A DNA stretch of 64,000 nt from Arthrobacter sp. DNA4 (GTDB lineage Bacteria; Actinomycetota; Actinomycetes; Actinomycetales; Micrococcaceae): assembly GCF_024362385.1 (NCBI RefSeq), contig NZ_CP101466.1, positions 3,534,001 through 3,598,000 on the forward strand, given 5' to 3'. The notes below the pieces were generated by a model. That model had not been told where the DNA came from. It searched no databases and saw only the letters and a program-made list of their open reading frames with translations. Positions 16,501 to 26,643 of the stretch are shown here, one piece after another. Position 1 is the first letter of the stretch; each line of letters begins with the position of its first letter. The position numbers and the translations under genes are program-made.

Positions 16501-18393
16501 TTATTCGACGGTGACGCTCTTGGCGAGGTTGCGGGGCTGGTCCACGTCGTAGCCCTTGGCTGCGGCGAGTTCCGCGGCGAAGATCTGCAGCGGAACGGTG
16601 GTCAGCAGGGGCATCAGCAGGGTGGGGGTCTCGGGGACGTAGAAGACGAACTCGGCGTAGGCCTTCACGGCTTCGTCGCCTTCCTCGGCGATGACCAGGG
16701 TGCGGGCGCCGCGGGCACGGACTTCCTGGATGTTGGAGACCACCTTGGCGTGCAGCGAGTCACGCCCGCGCGGGGACGGGACCACCACGAACACGGGCTG
16801 GCCTTCATCGATCAGGGCGATGGGGCCGTGCTTGAGCTCACCGGCGGCGAAGCCTTCGGCGTGGATGTACGCGATTTCCTTGAGCTTCAAAGCGCCCTCG
16901 AGGGCCACCGGGTAGCCCACGTGCCGGCCCAGGAACAGCACGGACTTCTCGTTGGCCATGGACCGGGCCAGCTCGCGCAGCGGGCCGGCGTTGTCCAGGA
17001 TGGTCTGGATCTTCGCGGGGATCTTGTTCAGGTCCGCCAGGACGTCCTTGATCTGGCCCGAGAAGATGTTCCCGCGCAGCTGCGCCAGGTACAGGCCCAG
17101 CAGGTACGCGGCGGTGATCTGGGCCAGGAACGCCTTGGTCGAGGCCACCGCGATCTCCGGACCGGCGTGCGTGTAAAGCACGGCATCGGATTCACGCGGG
17201 ATGGTGGAGCCGTTGGTGTTACAGATCGAGATGGTCTTCGCGCCCTGCTCCCGGGCGTACCGGACAGCCATCAGGGTGTCCATGGTCTCCCCGGACTGGG
17301 AGATGGAGACCACCAGGGTCTTCTCGTCGAGGATCGGGTCCCGGTAACGGAACTCGTGCGCGAGCTCCACCTCGGTGGGGATCCGGCACCAGTTCTCGAT
17401 CGCGTACTTCGCCACCATGCCCGCATACGCGGCGGTACCGCAGGCCAGCACGATGATCTTGTTGACCTGCTTCAAAAGCTCCGGGTCGATCCGCAGCTCA
17501 TCCAGGGTCAGCTTGCCGTCCAGGTCCGACCGGCCCAGCAGGGTCTGGGCGACGGCGTCGGGCTGGTCATGGATTTCCTTCTCCATGAACGAGGAGAACC
17601 CACCCTTTTCGGCCGAAGCCGGGTCCCAGTCCACGTGGTATTCCTTGCCCTGGGCCGGGTTGCCAAAGAAATCGGTGATCGTGACGGTGTCGGCGGTGAT
17701 CGTGACGATCTGGTCCTGGCCCAGCTCCACCGCGCGGCGGGTGTAATCGATGAACCCGGACACGTCCGAACCCAGGAAGTTCTCCCCCTCGCCCAGGCCC
17801 ACCACCAGCGGTGAGTTACGGCGGGCGGCCACGACGACGTCGGGCTGGTCCGCGTGCACGGCCAGCAGCGTGAAAGCACCTTCAAGGCGCTGGCACGCCA
17901 GCTCCATGGCCCGGGTCAGGCCACCGTTGGCCGGGTCCCCGCCCAGCTGGTTGCGCAGGATGTCGGCCAGCAGCGCGGCAGCGACCTCCGTGTCCGTCTC
18001 GGACAGGAACGTCACGCCCTTCTCCAGCAGCTCGAGCTTGAGCTCGGCGAAGTTTTCAATGATGCCGTTGTGGATCACGGCGAGCTTGCCGCCATCAGCC
18101 AGGTGCGGGTGCGCGTTGCGGTCCGTCGGGCCGCCGTGCGTCGCCCACCGCGTGTGGCCAATACCTGTCAGGGTCTCCGGCAACGGCCGGGCCTCCAGCT
18201 CACCAATCAGGTTGCTCAGCTTCCCGGACTTCTTCCGCGACTCGATAACCCCCTGGGACACCACAGCCACACCGGCAGAGTCATAACCGCGGTACTCCAG
18301 GCGCCGCAGCCCCTCCAGGACAACATCCAACGCACTGTGACCATTAATTGCACCGTCAACCGAACGGCCTACGTAACCCACGATTCCACACAT
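16501..18393 (-). CDS. glmS: Glutamine-fructose-6-phosphate aminotransferase
   Basis: 630 residues from the ATG at 18393, chosen because mature GlmS must begin at Cys (MCGIVGYVG); the frame extends further upstream but would bury the nucleophile. The N-terminal half is the Ntn glutaminase domain (RRLEYRGYDSAGV, HTRWATHG); the C-terminal half holds two SIS sugar-isomerase domains (SQSGETMDTL, ...NLAKSVTVE at the end). The enzyme makes glucosamine-6-phosphate, feeding UDP-GlcNAc for peptidoglycan and for the adjacent polysaccharide locus. Codon use is strongly biased, as for a highly expressed housekeeping gene. Confidence 0.97.
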   Translation of the reverse strand: MCGIVGYVGRSVDGAINGHSALDVVLEGLRRLEYRGYDSAGVAVVSQGVIESRKKSGKLSNLIGELEARPLPETLTGIGHTRWATHGGPTDRNAHPHLADGGKLAVIHNGIIENFAELKLELLEKGVTFLSETDTEVAAALLADILRNQLGGDPANGGLTRAMELACQRLEGAFTLLAVHADQPDVVVAARRNSPLVVGLGEGENFLGSDVSGFIDYTRRAVELGQDQIVTITADTVTITDFFGNPAQGKEYHVDWDPASAEKGGFSSFMEKEIHDQPDAVAQTLLGRSDLDGKLTLDELRIDPELLKQVNKIIVLACGTAAYAGMVAKYAIENWCRIPTEVELAHEFRYRDPILDEKTLVVSISQSGETMDTLMAVRYAREQGAKTISICNTNGSTIPRESDAVLYTHAGPEIAVASTKAFLAQITAAYLLGLYLAQLRGNIFSGQIKDVLADLNKIPAKIQTILDNAGPLRELARSMANEKSVLFLGRHVGYPVALEGALKLKEIAYIHAEGFAAGELKHGPIALIDEGQPVFVVVPSPRGRDSLHAKVVSNIQEVRARGARTLVIAEEGDEAVKAYAEFVFYVPETPTLLMPLLTTVPLQIFAAELAAAKGYDVDQPRNLAKSVTVE

Positions 18394-18976
18394 AAAGGCC
18401 CCCAATCGGTTCTGTGCGTTCACATTTCTGCTCAGAATGGACTGGCAAGCTTGAGAGCGAACGTCTAACTTTGTAGTTTGGCTTCCTGGCAAGACTCACG
18501 GAATGCCTCTATACGAAGGGTGTTCGCCTGACACGTCGGGCAAAGACCTACAAATTGGTGGGGACAGTCCAAAGGAATGTCGCCTTCCCCCCAGGGCAGC
18601 AAAACTCTCACAGGGCCATTTATACCACCCAGACGAGGGAGGCAGTGTTCCGAAGCGTGTCACAGTTCCAGAAGTTGCATGCTTGGGCAACAAACCGCAC
18701 CCTTGCCGCATTCGAGGGGCGTATTCGAGTGACTAAAATCTGGCAGCGACACCCTTTGACCACCTTAGATGACAGCGTCCTTGGCACCTCAGTTGGAAGG
18801 GCTTTACTGGCGGCGGAGCGAACTGATCAACGCTGTTTTATTATGTTGGGACGAGCAGTATCCAGACACTTGGAACCACTTGTGAAGTTGGGAGGCGCCC
18901 AGGGCCGGTACCATATACAGCCCCGTCCGGCGAACTAGATTCCACGAAAAGGGTATACCCCTCTAAGCTGAAGTCC
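18394..18976. other. Divergent intergenic region between glmS and galE
   Basis: About 580 bp of lower GC than glmS. It must hold divergent promoters for glmS and galE. Open frames inside (for example 18555-18938) have no codon bias, ribosome-binding site or recognisable motifs. I see no glmS-type ribozyme. This is the left edge of the compositionally distinct polysaccharide locus. Confidence 0.6.
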
Positions 18977-19996
18977 ATGAAGGTATTGGTCACCGGCGGC
19001 GCCGGATATATCGGGTCCCACACCACGCTTTGTCTATTGGAAGAAGGACACGAGGTAGTTGTCTTCGATAATCTTGTGAATTCCAGTCTCGAATCTATGC
19101 GGCGTGTGCAGGATCTAGCAGGCAGGACCGTCGAATTTGTTGAAGGGGATTTGCTGGATGCCTCTGCAGTTGCATCAGTCTTTTCGGGTGCCTCCTTTGA
19201 CGCGGTAATTCATTTTGCCGGGCTGAAAGCAGTGGGAGAATCTGTAGCAGACCCTCTAAGGTACTACCGAACGAATGTCGTCGGCACACTCAACCTTTTG
19301 GACGGTATGAACGCCGCGGGCGTGAGGCGGCTGGTTTTCAGCTCATCGGCAACCGTATACGGAGCTTCAGAAGATGTACCTTTGCCTGAAAGTTTGCCGC
19401 TAAACGCCACCAATCCGTATGGGCGAACGAAAGAGCAAATTGAAGATATTCTGACAGACATTAGTTCTGCCGATGAGCGCTGGAGTATAGGTTTACTCAG
19501 GTACTTTAACCCTGCAGGAGCTCACTCGTCCGGCCGCATAGGCGAAGATCCGCGAGGAATACCCAATAACCTCGTGCCATTCGTGGCCCAAGTTGCCGTA
19601 GGCCGCCACAAAGCCGTGATGGTGTTCGGCAATGACTACCCCACTCCTGACGGAACCGGAATCAGAGATTACATCCACGTCATGGACTTGGCAGAAGGAC
19701 ACCTCGCCGCTCTTCACTTCCTCAAGGATCGAACAGGTGCGTTTCAGTGGAATCTGGGAACTGGGCAAGGGTCTTCTGTGTTGGAAGTCATTGAAGCTTT
19801 CAGCACCGTAGTAAGCAAAAAAATCCCATACGAGTTTGCACCCCGCAGAAAAGGGGACGCTGCCCTTAGCTACGCTGATGCTTCTTCCGCCCGAAATCAA
19901 CTACGGTGGACCGCAAAGCGGGATCTCGCTCGCATGTGCGCGGACCATTGGAATTGGCAGCGATCTAATCCGCGCGGATATGATTCTTCCCTATAA
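18977..19996 (+). CDS. galE: UDP-glucose 4-epimerase
   Basis: 339 residues, full length. The NAD-binding GGAGYIGSH is at 7-15; the short-chain dehydrogenase catalytic site is present as SSSATVYG and NPYGRTKEQ (Tyr-x3-Lys); VTGG, LRYFNPAGAH and GIRDYIHVMDLAEGH are GalE signatures. It interconverts UDP-glucose and UDP-galactose, supplying galactose units. Base composition is lower in GC than glmS next door. First gene of the polysaccharide locus. Confidence 0.95.
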   Translation: MKVLVTGGAGYIGSHTTLCLLEEGHEVVVFDNLVNSSLESMRRVQDLAGRTVEFVEGDLLDASAVASVFSGASFDAVIHFAGLKAVGESVADPLRYYRTNVVGTLNLLDGMNAAGVRRLVFSSSATVYGASEDVPLPESLPLNATNPYGRTKEQIEDILTDISSADERWSIGLLRYFNPAGAHSSGRIGEDPRGIPNNLVPFVAQVAVGRHKAVMVFGNDYPTPDGTGIRDYIHVMDLAEGHLAALHFLKDRTGAFQWNLGTGQGSSVLEVIEAFSTVVSKKIPYEFAPRRKGDAALSYADASSARNQLRWTAKRDLARMCADHWNWQRSNPRGYDSSL

Positions 19997-20076
19997 CTGC
20001 GATCGGTATAGTTTGAAACGTTCCCCACCCAAGACTTTCCCCATAAGCGGCTATGGTCGAGCATGGAAAGAGTCGC

Positions 20077-21246
20077 TCAAGCAATATTTGATATCTGAAG
20101 TACCGATCGGTAAACCGCATCAATCGTAAGCAACCATTTTTCCTCACTATATTTTGAATCGTAGATTGAACGGCAATGTGAGCGAAGAGTTGGGAACAAA
20201 TCGCCTGCAACCCTCACCAGGTCTTCCATATCTTCGCTCCCCCCCACGAGCCCGGTTCCCTCGGCCCTAACCAAGGTCGAAACAACGTTCGGCGCCCAAG
20301 TCAGAATGGGGGTTCCTGCAGACAATGCCTCTGGATAAATAAGAGGAAATCCCTCGAAACACCTAGACGGAAATACAACGCCGGTTGCATCTCTCATCAG
20401 GGCCATGAGACGTGTCCTATCTACAGGGCCCAAAATACTCACGTTTTCGTTGGCCAACGCTCTAACTTGCGGTTCAAGCTCGCCGGACCCTACCAGTACA
20501 AGTTTTGACTCAGCGGGCCAGCGGCGCAACAGCTCGAGAATCCCCTTCTCCTCTGAAAGGCGGCCGGCGTAAAGCCAAAAACGACCTTCCCCGGCTCCTA
20601 CTCCGCTATCTAGGCTTTTCGGAAGAAAATTGGGTATCGTGTGCATCTTGCCCCATGGCAAACCTGATTGAGCATACATAGCGCGCATCTGATCGGATAG
20701 CACAATAACCGCGTCCGAGTGGCGTAACCCCGCATCTGCTCCAAATCGCTGACCAATCGCCACTGGAACAGTCTGGGCACGGCCTCTGTAGCAGCCATGC
20801 ATTAGAGCAGGAACGCTGGATCCCCCGTCCGAACAATCAGTACAGACTCGCCCATCCCTGTAGAACGTCCCGGCGGCACATAACGGTCGATAATTGTGGA
20901 TTGACGTCACAACTGGCACCGGCGAGGACTGAATCCAAGACTTCCCGTAGTTAGGAAAGAGATTGTGGATATGAATGAGGTCGGGTTCAAACTCGCGCAT
21001 ATCTGGCTTCGGTCCGCGTCCCGTGGCTACCGTGAGAGCGGCCTCGAGGGGGTAGAGTCTGCTTAGTTCGCGTTCATCTGTGCGCTGGCCAAATACCTCG
21101 ACTATGTAACCAGCACGGCGCATGGCCTCCGCCTGCTGCATGACAGCTGAGTTCTCTCCGCTTGGGTTCCGGGATGAGTAAAAGCTGTGCACCAGGGCAA
21201 TTCGAAGTGGCGGGCGCATGGGGCGTTCATGTTCGGGATTATTCAT
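20077..21246 (-). CDS. Glycosyltransferase family 4
   Basis: 389 residues. The N-terminal domain opens RIALVHSFYSSRNPSGENSA, as in GT4 retaining enzymes, with SIHNYRPLC in the acceptor domain. The C-terminal nucleotide-sugar domain has LYAGRLSEEKGILELL and FPSRCFEGFPLIYPEALSAG, the EX7E-type signature of GT4. It acts in the cytoplasm on a lipid-linked glycan. ATG at residue 10 is an alternative start. Donor and acceptor unknown. Confidence 0.9.
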   Translation of the reverse strand: MNNPEHERPMRPPLRIALVHSFYSSRNPSGENSAVMQQAEAMRRAGYIVEVFGQRTDERELSRLYPLEAALTVATGRGPKPDMREFEPDLIHIHNLFPNYGKSWIQSSPVPVVTSIHNYRPLCAAGTFYRDGRVCTDCSDGGSSVPALMHGCYRGRAQTVPVAIGQRFGADAGLRHSDAVIVLSDQMRAMYAQSGLPWGKMHTIPNFLPKSLDSGVGAGEGRFWLYAGRLSEEKGILELLRRWPAESKLVLVGSGELEPQVRALANENVSILGPVDRTRLMALMRDATGVVFPSRCFEGFPLIYPEALSAGTPILTWAPNVVSTLVRAEGTGLVGGSEDMEDLVRVAGDLFPTLRSHCRSIYDSKYSEEKWLLTIDAVYRSVLQISNIA

Positions 21247-21914
21247 ACTGTAAGTCTATCCGCGCCCATGGAACCGCGTGTTTCTGCCCTGGACTAGAAG
21301 TCCCAAATGATGATCCGCAGGCCATAAGTGGTCGAATAGCGGAAAGCGTATGACAGGTCTACCAAACCATGAGTATTGATACAAAGATAGCGGTCATGGT
21401 CGCCTGTCAACGACCGAAGTCGAGCCCGGATTTATTCAGGTTACAGCATCGAGACAACAGCGCCTCCGGACGCATCTTCTAAGCCCGGGGCAATCGAATA
21501 CACTACTGGCAGCCACGGCCCTTCAGGTTTTATTTATGTAGACATAGATACAAAAGGGACGTGCGGTCTATGGTCGATAGGTATAAGCCACGCGACTCAT
21601 CGAACTCTTTTGGATAGCGATAGGGCTCTCTTTTGCGCATCCACCCGCGTCTAACTCGAATCGCGTTGAGGAATCCCTTCCTTTTGGCTCGATTAGAGTC
21701 ACCACCGAACTAGCAACAAATCTCTTTCAAAAATTTGGTCTAATTAAAGCATGTGTCAAACTGAGGGCACACTCAATTAGTGGCAATGGCCGATACAGAT
21801 GCTTTCTCAACGCAGACCAATTTCGTGTTCCATGCCATACATCTGGGCTAGAACGGATTGGGTAGACGAGCTCCTTTGCCAGCCGTGGGCAGCACCGGCA
21901 GAGTCTGACCTCCA
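21247..21914. other. Gene-poor gap inside the polysaccharide locus
   Basis: About 670 bp, AT-rich for this genome. I see no gene with a start, codon bias and known motif. A plus-strand frame is open from 21391 to about 21640 and reads protein-like (a segment SGFIYVDIDTKG), but it has no start codon and may be a decayed fragment or chance. A 63-codon minus-strand frame at 21727-21918 has no support either. Confidence 0.5.
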
Positions 21915-23321
21915 TCACTTCTTCCGTGCAGAAGCCTGAGTACGCAATAAGGGGTCGTAGATGTTCGGGAGTCGGACCACAGGCGTGGGTGGCTTGGCCG
22001 TTGCCTGCACGTGAGGCTGGTTACTCGCCGCAGCCACAAGAACTGTAACCACTACCAGTAGCGCACCGTTGAGGGACGCTGTAGATATGTTGAGCGGTGT
22101 TTCGACGGCGAACCGAGCGATAAACACAGCCAACACAGCCAACAAACCCGCCCGGGTGGGGTTTTTCACCTGCATTGCCGAGCGCGTCAGCACAACCAGA
22201 AATACCATAAGCACCACGAGCCCGAGAGCACCGCGCTCCACTAGCGTTTGAACGAACTGATTGTGTGCGTTTGAGGAACTAATCAGGTCGCCCAACCCGA
22301 GTACTTTGGACCGGTATTCGAGGTCGAAAGAACGTGGGCCCGTCCCAAAGACTGGGCTATGTCGGACGGCTTCAAGGGCATTAGTCCAAATGGTGGTACG
22401 CCCATTCAGCGTTGAGATGTCGCCTCCAGCGCTCCAATGCGAAATAGCGTCAAATACGTTCTCAAGGAGCGTCGATGCGGCCAGAAGCAAAAGCATAATG
22501 ACTGGCACGGCAATGGTGACCCACCGCACCCCCGTTCGGAAACCCAGGTAGACGAGCACCCCAACAAGGGCGCTTAGCCACGCACCGCGCGACTGTGTAG
22601 CAAGCAAAGCGATAATCGCTGCCAACAAGTGCCATACCTTAGGACGTTTCAGAGCTTCGACGCGGATGAGTTCGACGATCACGGCAAGAGCAGCGACGGT
22701 CCCCATGCCGTTAGGATGTGTAGTGACGCCGGCGAGCTGCGATAGGCCGAACCAGGTCCGGCCCTGTCCGTCCCAAAAAGCAAGGTGGGGGGCGGCGACT
22801 GCAAGGAATAAACTCAGCCAGACGTATACGCGCAACGTTACCCTGGTCAGACGCAAGGCATGCGAGAGCGAAACGCTCGTGGCAGTCAGGATACTCGTCA
22901 CAGCTAAAGCCGCGTAGAACAGGTCAATGCTCACTCGTTGGTCATTGACCAACGACGATACCCATCCTGCCCCTGCATACGCCACCATTCCTAATGCCGG
23001 GGCGGGAAAGATTAAGCCTCTATCTATCTGCGTCAGGACAAGTAGCGCGGCACAGGCCAAAAATATATAACCAACGCCATGGATGATCAGGGACACGGCA
23101 GGGCCTTGCGGCGCCTCGCTGAACTCGCTGAACCCGTCGCCTGTACCGCTGCGCGGCGACAGCAGAGTAACAGCAATGGGCGACAGCGTGGCAACCAGGA
23201 ACAGACCCGAGGCAACCCATTTACGCCGCTGGTGCGGCTTGACCGCTCCGAACCTCAGCCCATAGAAACCCACCACGAGAATGGCGAGCACGCCGCCCGC
23301 TGCAATCAAGATTCCAGTCAT
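21915..23321 (-). CDS. O-antigen ligase/polymerase family protein (Wzy-like)
   Basis: 468 residues from ATG 23321, preferred over GTG 23342 because GGAAGG lies 6 nt before it. About eleven to twelve hydrophobic helices. The Wzy_C/WaaL region shows TQSRGAWLSALVG, then the periplasmic loop NGRTTIWTNALEAVRHSPVFGTG and SSNAHNQFVQTLVERG, the common signatures of this family. It would polymerise repeat units on the outer face of the membrane. The C-terminal tail is polar (KPPTPVVRLPNIYDPLL). It is the only Wzy candidate in the window. Confidence 0.85.
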   Translation of the reverse strand: MTGILIAAGGVLAILVVGFYGLRFGAVKPHQRRKWVASGLFLVATLSPIAVTLLSPRSGTGDGFSEFSEAPQGPAVSLIIHGVGYIFLACAALLVLTQIDRGLIFPAPALGMVAYAGAGWVSSLVNDQRVSIDLFYAALAVTSILTATSVSLSHALRLTRVTLRVYVWLSLFLAVAAPHLAFWDGQGRTWFGLSQLAGVTTHPNGMGTVAALAVIVELIRVEALKRPKVWHLLAAIIALLATQSRGAWLSALVGVLVYLGFRTGVRWVTIAVPVIMLLLLAASTLLENVFDAISHWSAGGDISTLNGRTTIWTNALEAVRHSPVFGTGPRSFDLEYRSKVLGLGDLISSSNAHNQFVQTLVERGALGLVVLMVFLVVLTRSAMQVKNPTRAGLLAVLAVFIARFAVETPLNISTASLNGALLVVVTVLVAAASNQPHVQATAKPPTPVVRLPNIYDPLLRTQASARKK

Positions 23322-23542
23322 TCCCAGCCTTCCCCAGATCACATAATCCTACCCGCTGACAAAAGCCAGCATGTTTGCCAGCCCCTCGCTGCTGGAGGCT
23401 GGCATGTAGGTGCCCCCCGTAGATCTCTTACTGCGGTGCAGCCAGACTCGAGTAATCCACACTCCAGATAAGTAGTCCCTTCGCAGTAAACCGGGTAACT
23501 TACACGGTGGTTGTTCGATTTCTGGCGCCATAGCTTCTGCAT

Positions 23543-26032
23543 ATGGGAAAAGACATCGGCGATTGTGAAGAACCCGGCGCTGGCCATGATTACAGCGTCA
23601 AGCGGCGAGGACTTCTACGATTTGGGACGCTCGTGACCGCCCTTTCTGGCGCTTCCGTGATATCGGTCGTGGCTGCCAACAGCGCTCAAGCCACAAGTGA
23701 TCCGGCCGCTACCAGCTCCTATATTCCAGCGTCCGAAAAGGGCGCGCCCTTGGGCGTTGCGACGCTGGACGAAAACGCTAAGATCCCGATCGCACAACTT
23801 CCTGATCTCACAGCAACTGTGGCAACCGCGGGTATCAACAGAACAGGCGTTGAACTGCGTATTACGGATCTGAATAGGTTCAGGCTAGGCCCTACCACTC
23901 CGACCACATGGACGACCCCTGATGGGACGGGAGTTGCCGTGCATCCTTCCGTTCGGTTTTTTCCCAATGGTTTTAACGGTTACCAGTGGTGGGCAGCGTC
24001 CACCCCGTATTTCAACTCCAACAACCAAGTGGAAAACCCGTGCATATATGTCTCTGAGGACGGGACTAACTGGGTTACCCCGCCAGGCGTGGCTAACCCC
24101 CTGGTACAGACACCACCCAATGGGTATAACTCGGACACTCATCTGATCCAGTCCCCAGACGGGAAGCTTTTGCTTTTCTACCGCGACTACTCATCTACCG
24201 GGACGGCAGCGGAAAAAATTGCCTTGATGGAATCCGTAGACGGCATTACATGGACCACGCCAAAGGAAGTTATGGGCTATCCTGACAGCGTTAAGCGCAT
24301 TATGTCTCCGGCTGTCTGGTGGGACGGTTCCAATAAAAACTGGGTGATGGTGGGAGTAGAAATTCTCAACCAACCTCGTATTATCCAGCGTTTCACGGCA
24401 TCCAGTCCATACGGCCCATGGACCTACGACCGGGACGTGACATTCGACCTTGCGTGGGGTTCCGGTAGGTCACCATGGCATATTGACGCCATGATGATTG
24501 GCACACAGGTGCTAATGGTTATCCAGGATGCAACGCTGAACAGCGGGGGCGGCGACGTGTACCTCGCCTTGTCGGAGGACGGTGGTAAAACTTTCAAGCG
24601 TGCGACCAACGCGATAGCAACCCAGAACCGCTACCGCTCATGCGTCCTGCCCAAACTTACTGAAGCCGGACTAGCGCTGGATCTTTGGCTCGGCACTGTT
24701 GGAGGGACCTGGACAATCAATCGCGGAACAGCCACGGTGGTTCCTACCGTCGCCGCCGCGACGCAGTCTGTTACAACCCAGTCCCTAGCTGGCGTTGGAC
24801 CCACAACATTCCCACCACAGCCTGTGGTGACGCCACTAACAACTTTCCAAAACGGAAACGGTTGGGGCGTTGCGTCGACGGCAGGCGGGACCAACTTCGC
24901 AGCTGATACTGCGGACTTCCTGATTGGCACGCAGTCAGTTAGAGCCGTAACCAGTGGTAGCGGAGGCACGGTTGAAGTAATATCACCCACCTTGCCGCAA
25001 CTGAACCTAACCGGCAAGGGCCTCGCCTTCCAATTAAAAGTCGATAACCCGGACAGGCTTGCTAATATCATCCTCTACTGGGGACAAAACAATTACGCAT
25101 CCTTCAACACGTCGATTCAAGCGCAATCACAGGGCGATGGCGTGTCTGCAGTCCTATTACCCAACGACTGGACTTGGTTCTATGTGCCGTCAAATGACAT
25201 ATCTAACGCAACTGGGACAGTGAATCTGTCTGCAATTACCAACGTAAAAATCAGGGTCACGGATAAGAACTCAGGACCACTTACTGTCAACGTCCAGCAG
25301 ATCGGTACGTACACGCCGAAGAACGCATACCCCTCCGGCGTCATCTCCGTAACCTGCGATGACTCTTTACTCAGCCAGTACACCTATCTGCCCCAAATTC
25401 TTGGGAAATACGGTGCAGCAGCCACGATGCTACTCATCACTGATCAAATGCCAGGTTCGCCGGTCTTCGGTTCCAACCCGGCAACCTATGTGCAGGGTTT
25501 CAGCGTTGACCAAGCCCACGAACTAGAAGACAAGCAAGGGTACGAGATGGGCGGCCACGCCTATCTCACTGCCAATCACAACCGAGGGATGGCAAACCTC
25601 ACTGCCCAAGAGTTGGCCGATGAACTGGGCGGCCTAAAATCCTGGCTGCGAACTGAAGGTTTTAAGGGCGCGGATTACTTCGCCTGGCCCATTGGATCTA
25701 ACAACGTCGCTGCAACAAAGATATGTCGGAAGTTCTTCTCCTGGGCACGTCATACCGGCGGGTTCTATGCTCCAGCCCAGTTCCCAACACAGCCTATGCG
25801 GCATCAGGCGGTAACGGTGACTTCCGATATTCCTGTGGCTACGTTTCAGGGCTACATCGACTTCGCTAAGGCCCACGGCCGCCACTTGACACTCATGGTG
25901 CACCAAATCGTGGTTTCCGGTGCTTCCGGCCCAACTAATGTCAACAAGGCAGACCTAGCGGCAATTCTGGATTATGCGAACTCAGTGGGTATGCCCATAC
26001 GAACAATCGGGCAGGTCATGCGCGGCGAGTGA
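23543..26032 (+). CDS. Tat-exported beta-propeller/polysaccharide deacetylase fusion
   Basis: 829 residues. Twin-arginine signal KRRGLLRFGTLV near 20-31, with cleavage after NSAQA. Residues about 60-95 (ASEKGAPLGVATLDENAK, IPIAQLPDL) match linkers common in phage tail fibres. About 125-400 look like a five-bladed glycosidase-type propeller (YVSEDGTNW, SPDGKLLLFYRD, SVDGITW, LSEDGGKTF). About 425-590 form a jelly-roll, CBM-like module. About 597-829 are NodB-like: VTCDDS with D606/D607 and GGHAYLTANH with H672/H679. The second His is seven residues on, not four, so catalysis is uncertain. It probably trims or deacetylates the exported polysaccharide. Confidence 0.8.
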   Translation: MGKDIGDCEEPGAGHDYSVKRRGLLRFGTLVTALSGASVISVVAANSAQATSDPAATSSYIPASEKGAPLGVATLDENAKIPIAQLPDLTATVATAGINRTGVELRITDLNRFRLGPTTPTTWTTPDGTGVAVHPSVRFFPNGFNGYQWWAASTPYFNSNNQVENPCIYVSEDGTNWVTPPGVANPLVQTPPNGYNSDTHLIQSPDGKLLLFYRDYSSTGTAAEKIALMESVDGITWTTPKEVMGYPDSVKRIMSPAVWWDGSNKNWVMVGVEILNQPRIIQRFTASSPYGPWTYDRDVTFDLAWGSGRSPWHIDAMMIGTQVLMVIQDATLNSGGGDVYLALSEDGGKTFKRATNAIATQNRYRSCVLPKLTEAGLALDLWLGTVGGTWTINRGTATVVPTVAAATQSVTTQSLAGVGPTTFPPQPVVTPLTTFQNGNGWGVASTAGGTNFAADTADFLIGTQSVRAVTSGSGGTVEVISPTLPQLNLTGKGLAFQLKVDNPDRLANIILYWGQNNYASFNTSIQAQSQGDGVSAVLLPNDWTWFYVPSNDISNATGTVNLSAITNVKIRVTDKNSGPLTVNVQQIGTYTPKNAYPSGVISVTCDDSLLSQYTYLPQILGKYGAAATMLLITDQMPGSPVFGSNPATYVQGFSVDQAHELEDKQGYEMGGHAYLTANHNRGMANLTAQELADELGGLKSWLRTEGFKGADYFAWPIGSNNVAATKICRKFFSWARHTGGFYAPAQFPTQPMRHQAVTVTSDIPVATFQGYIDFAKAHGRHLTLMVHQIVVSGASGPTNVNKADLAAILDYANSVGMPIRTIGQVMRGE

Positions 26033-26643
26033 CACTGGATGTCGGCCCTTGGTCCGGTTCTGCAGTTCGGAGGCTTAGTCATGAACCTACTCGAAAGCGA
26101 ATCCAGCCCTGTCCCCCCGTAGCGAATTCAGCCCCGTCCTACCGTCGCATTGAACCAGGAAGAATCTACATGTGCGAGATCCACGGGAATAAAACATCAA
26201 ATCAACAATCAGCAGGCGCGCCTTGCCTCTTGTCAACCACCACTGCGCCAGATACCTGATAACGGTGAGAACGCGCTTGCTCCGGCTGCAAACTGAACCC
26301 TCAACAACTGTGACAGGCTATGTCTTGACGGCAGAAATGCCGGCAAGATGAAGGGCGGCTGGCGGTAAACGAACCACACGAACTGTTGTCGCCCGATTGG
26401 GCAAGATATAGCTCGCATTTCACCAGATTGCGCCGTGGGCAGCCTGATCCCTCACTCCTGAATTGATAGCGGAACGTCTCATCTGGCTCATCTTGCTTCT
26501 TGAAGCTTCTCCTCAAGTACCGTTTGATGTACGCTCCAGCCGGTTCCGGCCAGAACGACCATATGACCGGAACCCGCCGGGAAGAGGCGACCCCTGCATA
26601 AATAGCGCCGGAGCCTATACTTGCCGCACAGTTATGCGACTTG
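26033..26643. other. Gene-poor gap
   Basis: About 610 bp between two convergent genes. Frames on both strands (for example 26301-26789 minus, which overlaps the dehydrogenase gene) lack start signals and codon bias. No strong terminator hairpin with a T-run is visible. Possibly remnants of lost genes. Confidence 0.55.

Noticed and set aside
16492..17814. 440-codon plus-strand open frame
   Set aside because: Antisense shadow of glmS.
18394..18976. glmS ribozyme or other riboswitch upstream of glmS/galE
   Set aside because: No recognisable conserved core by eye, and glmS ribozymes are not expected in this group.
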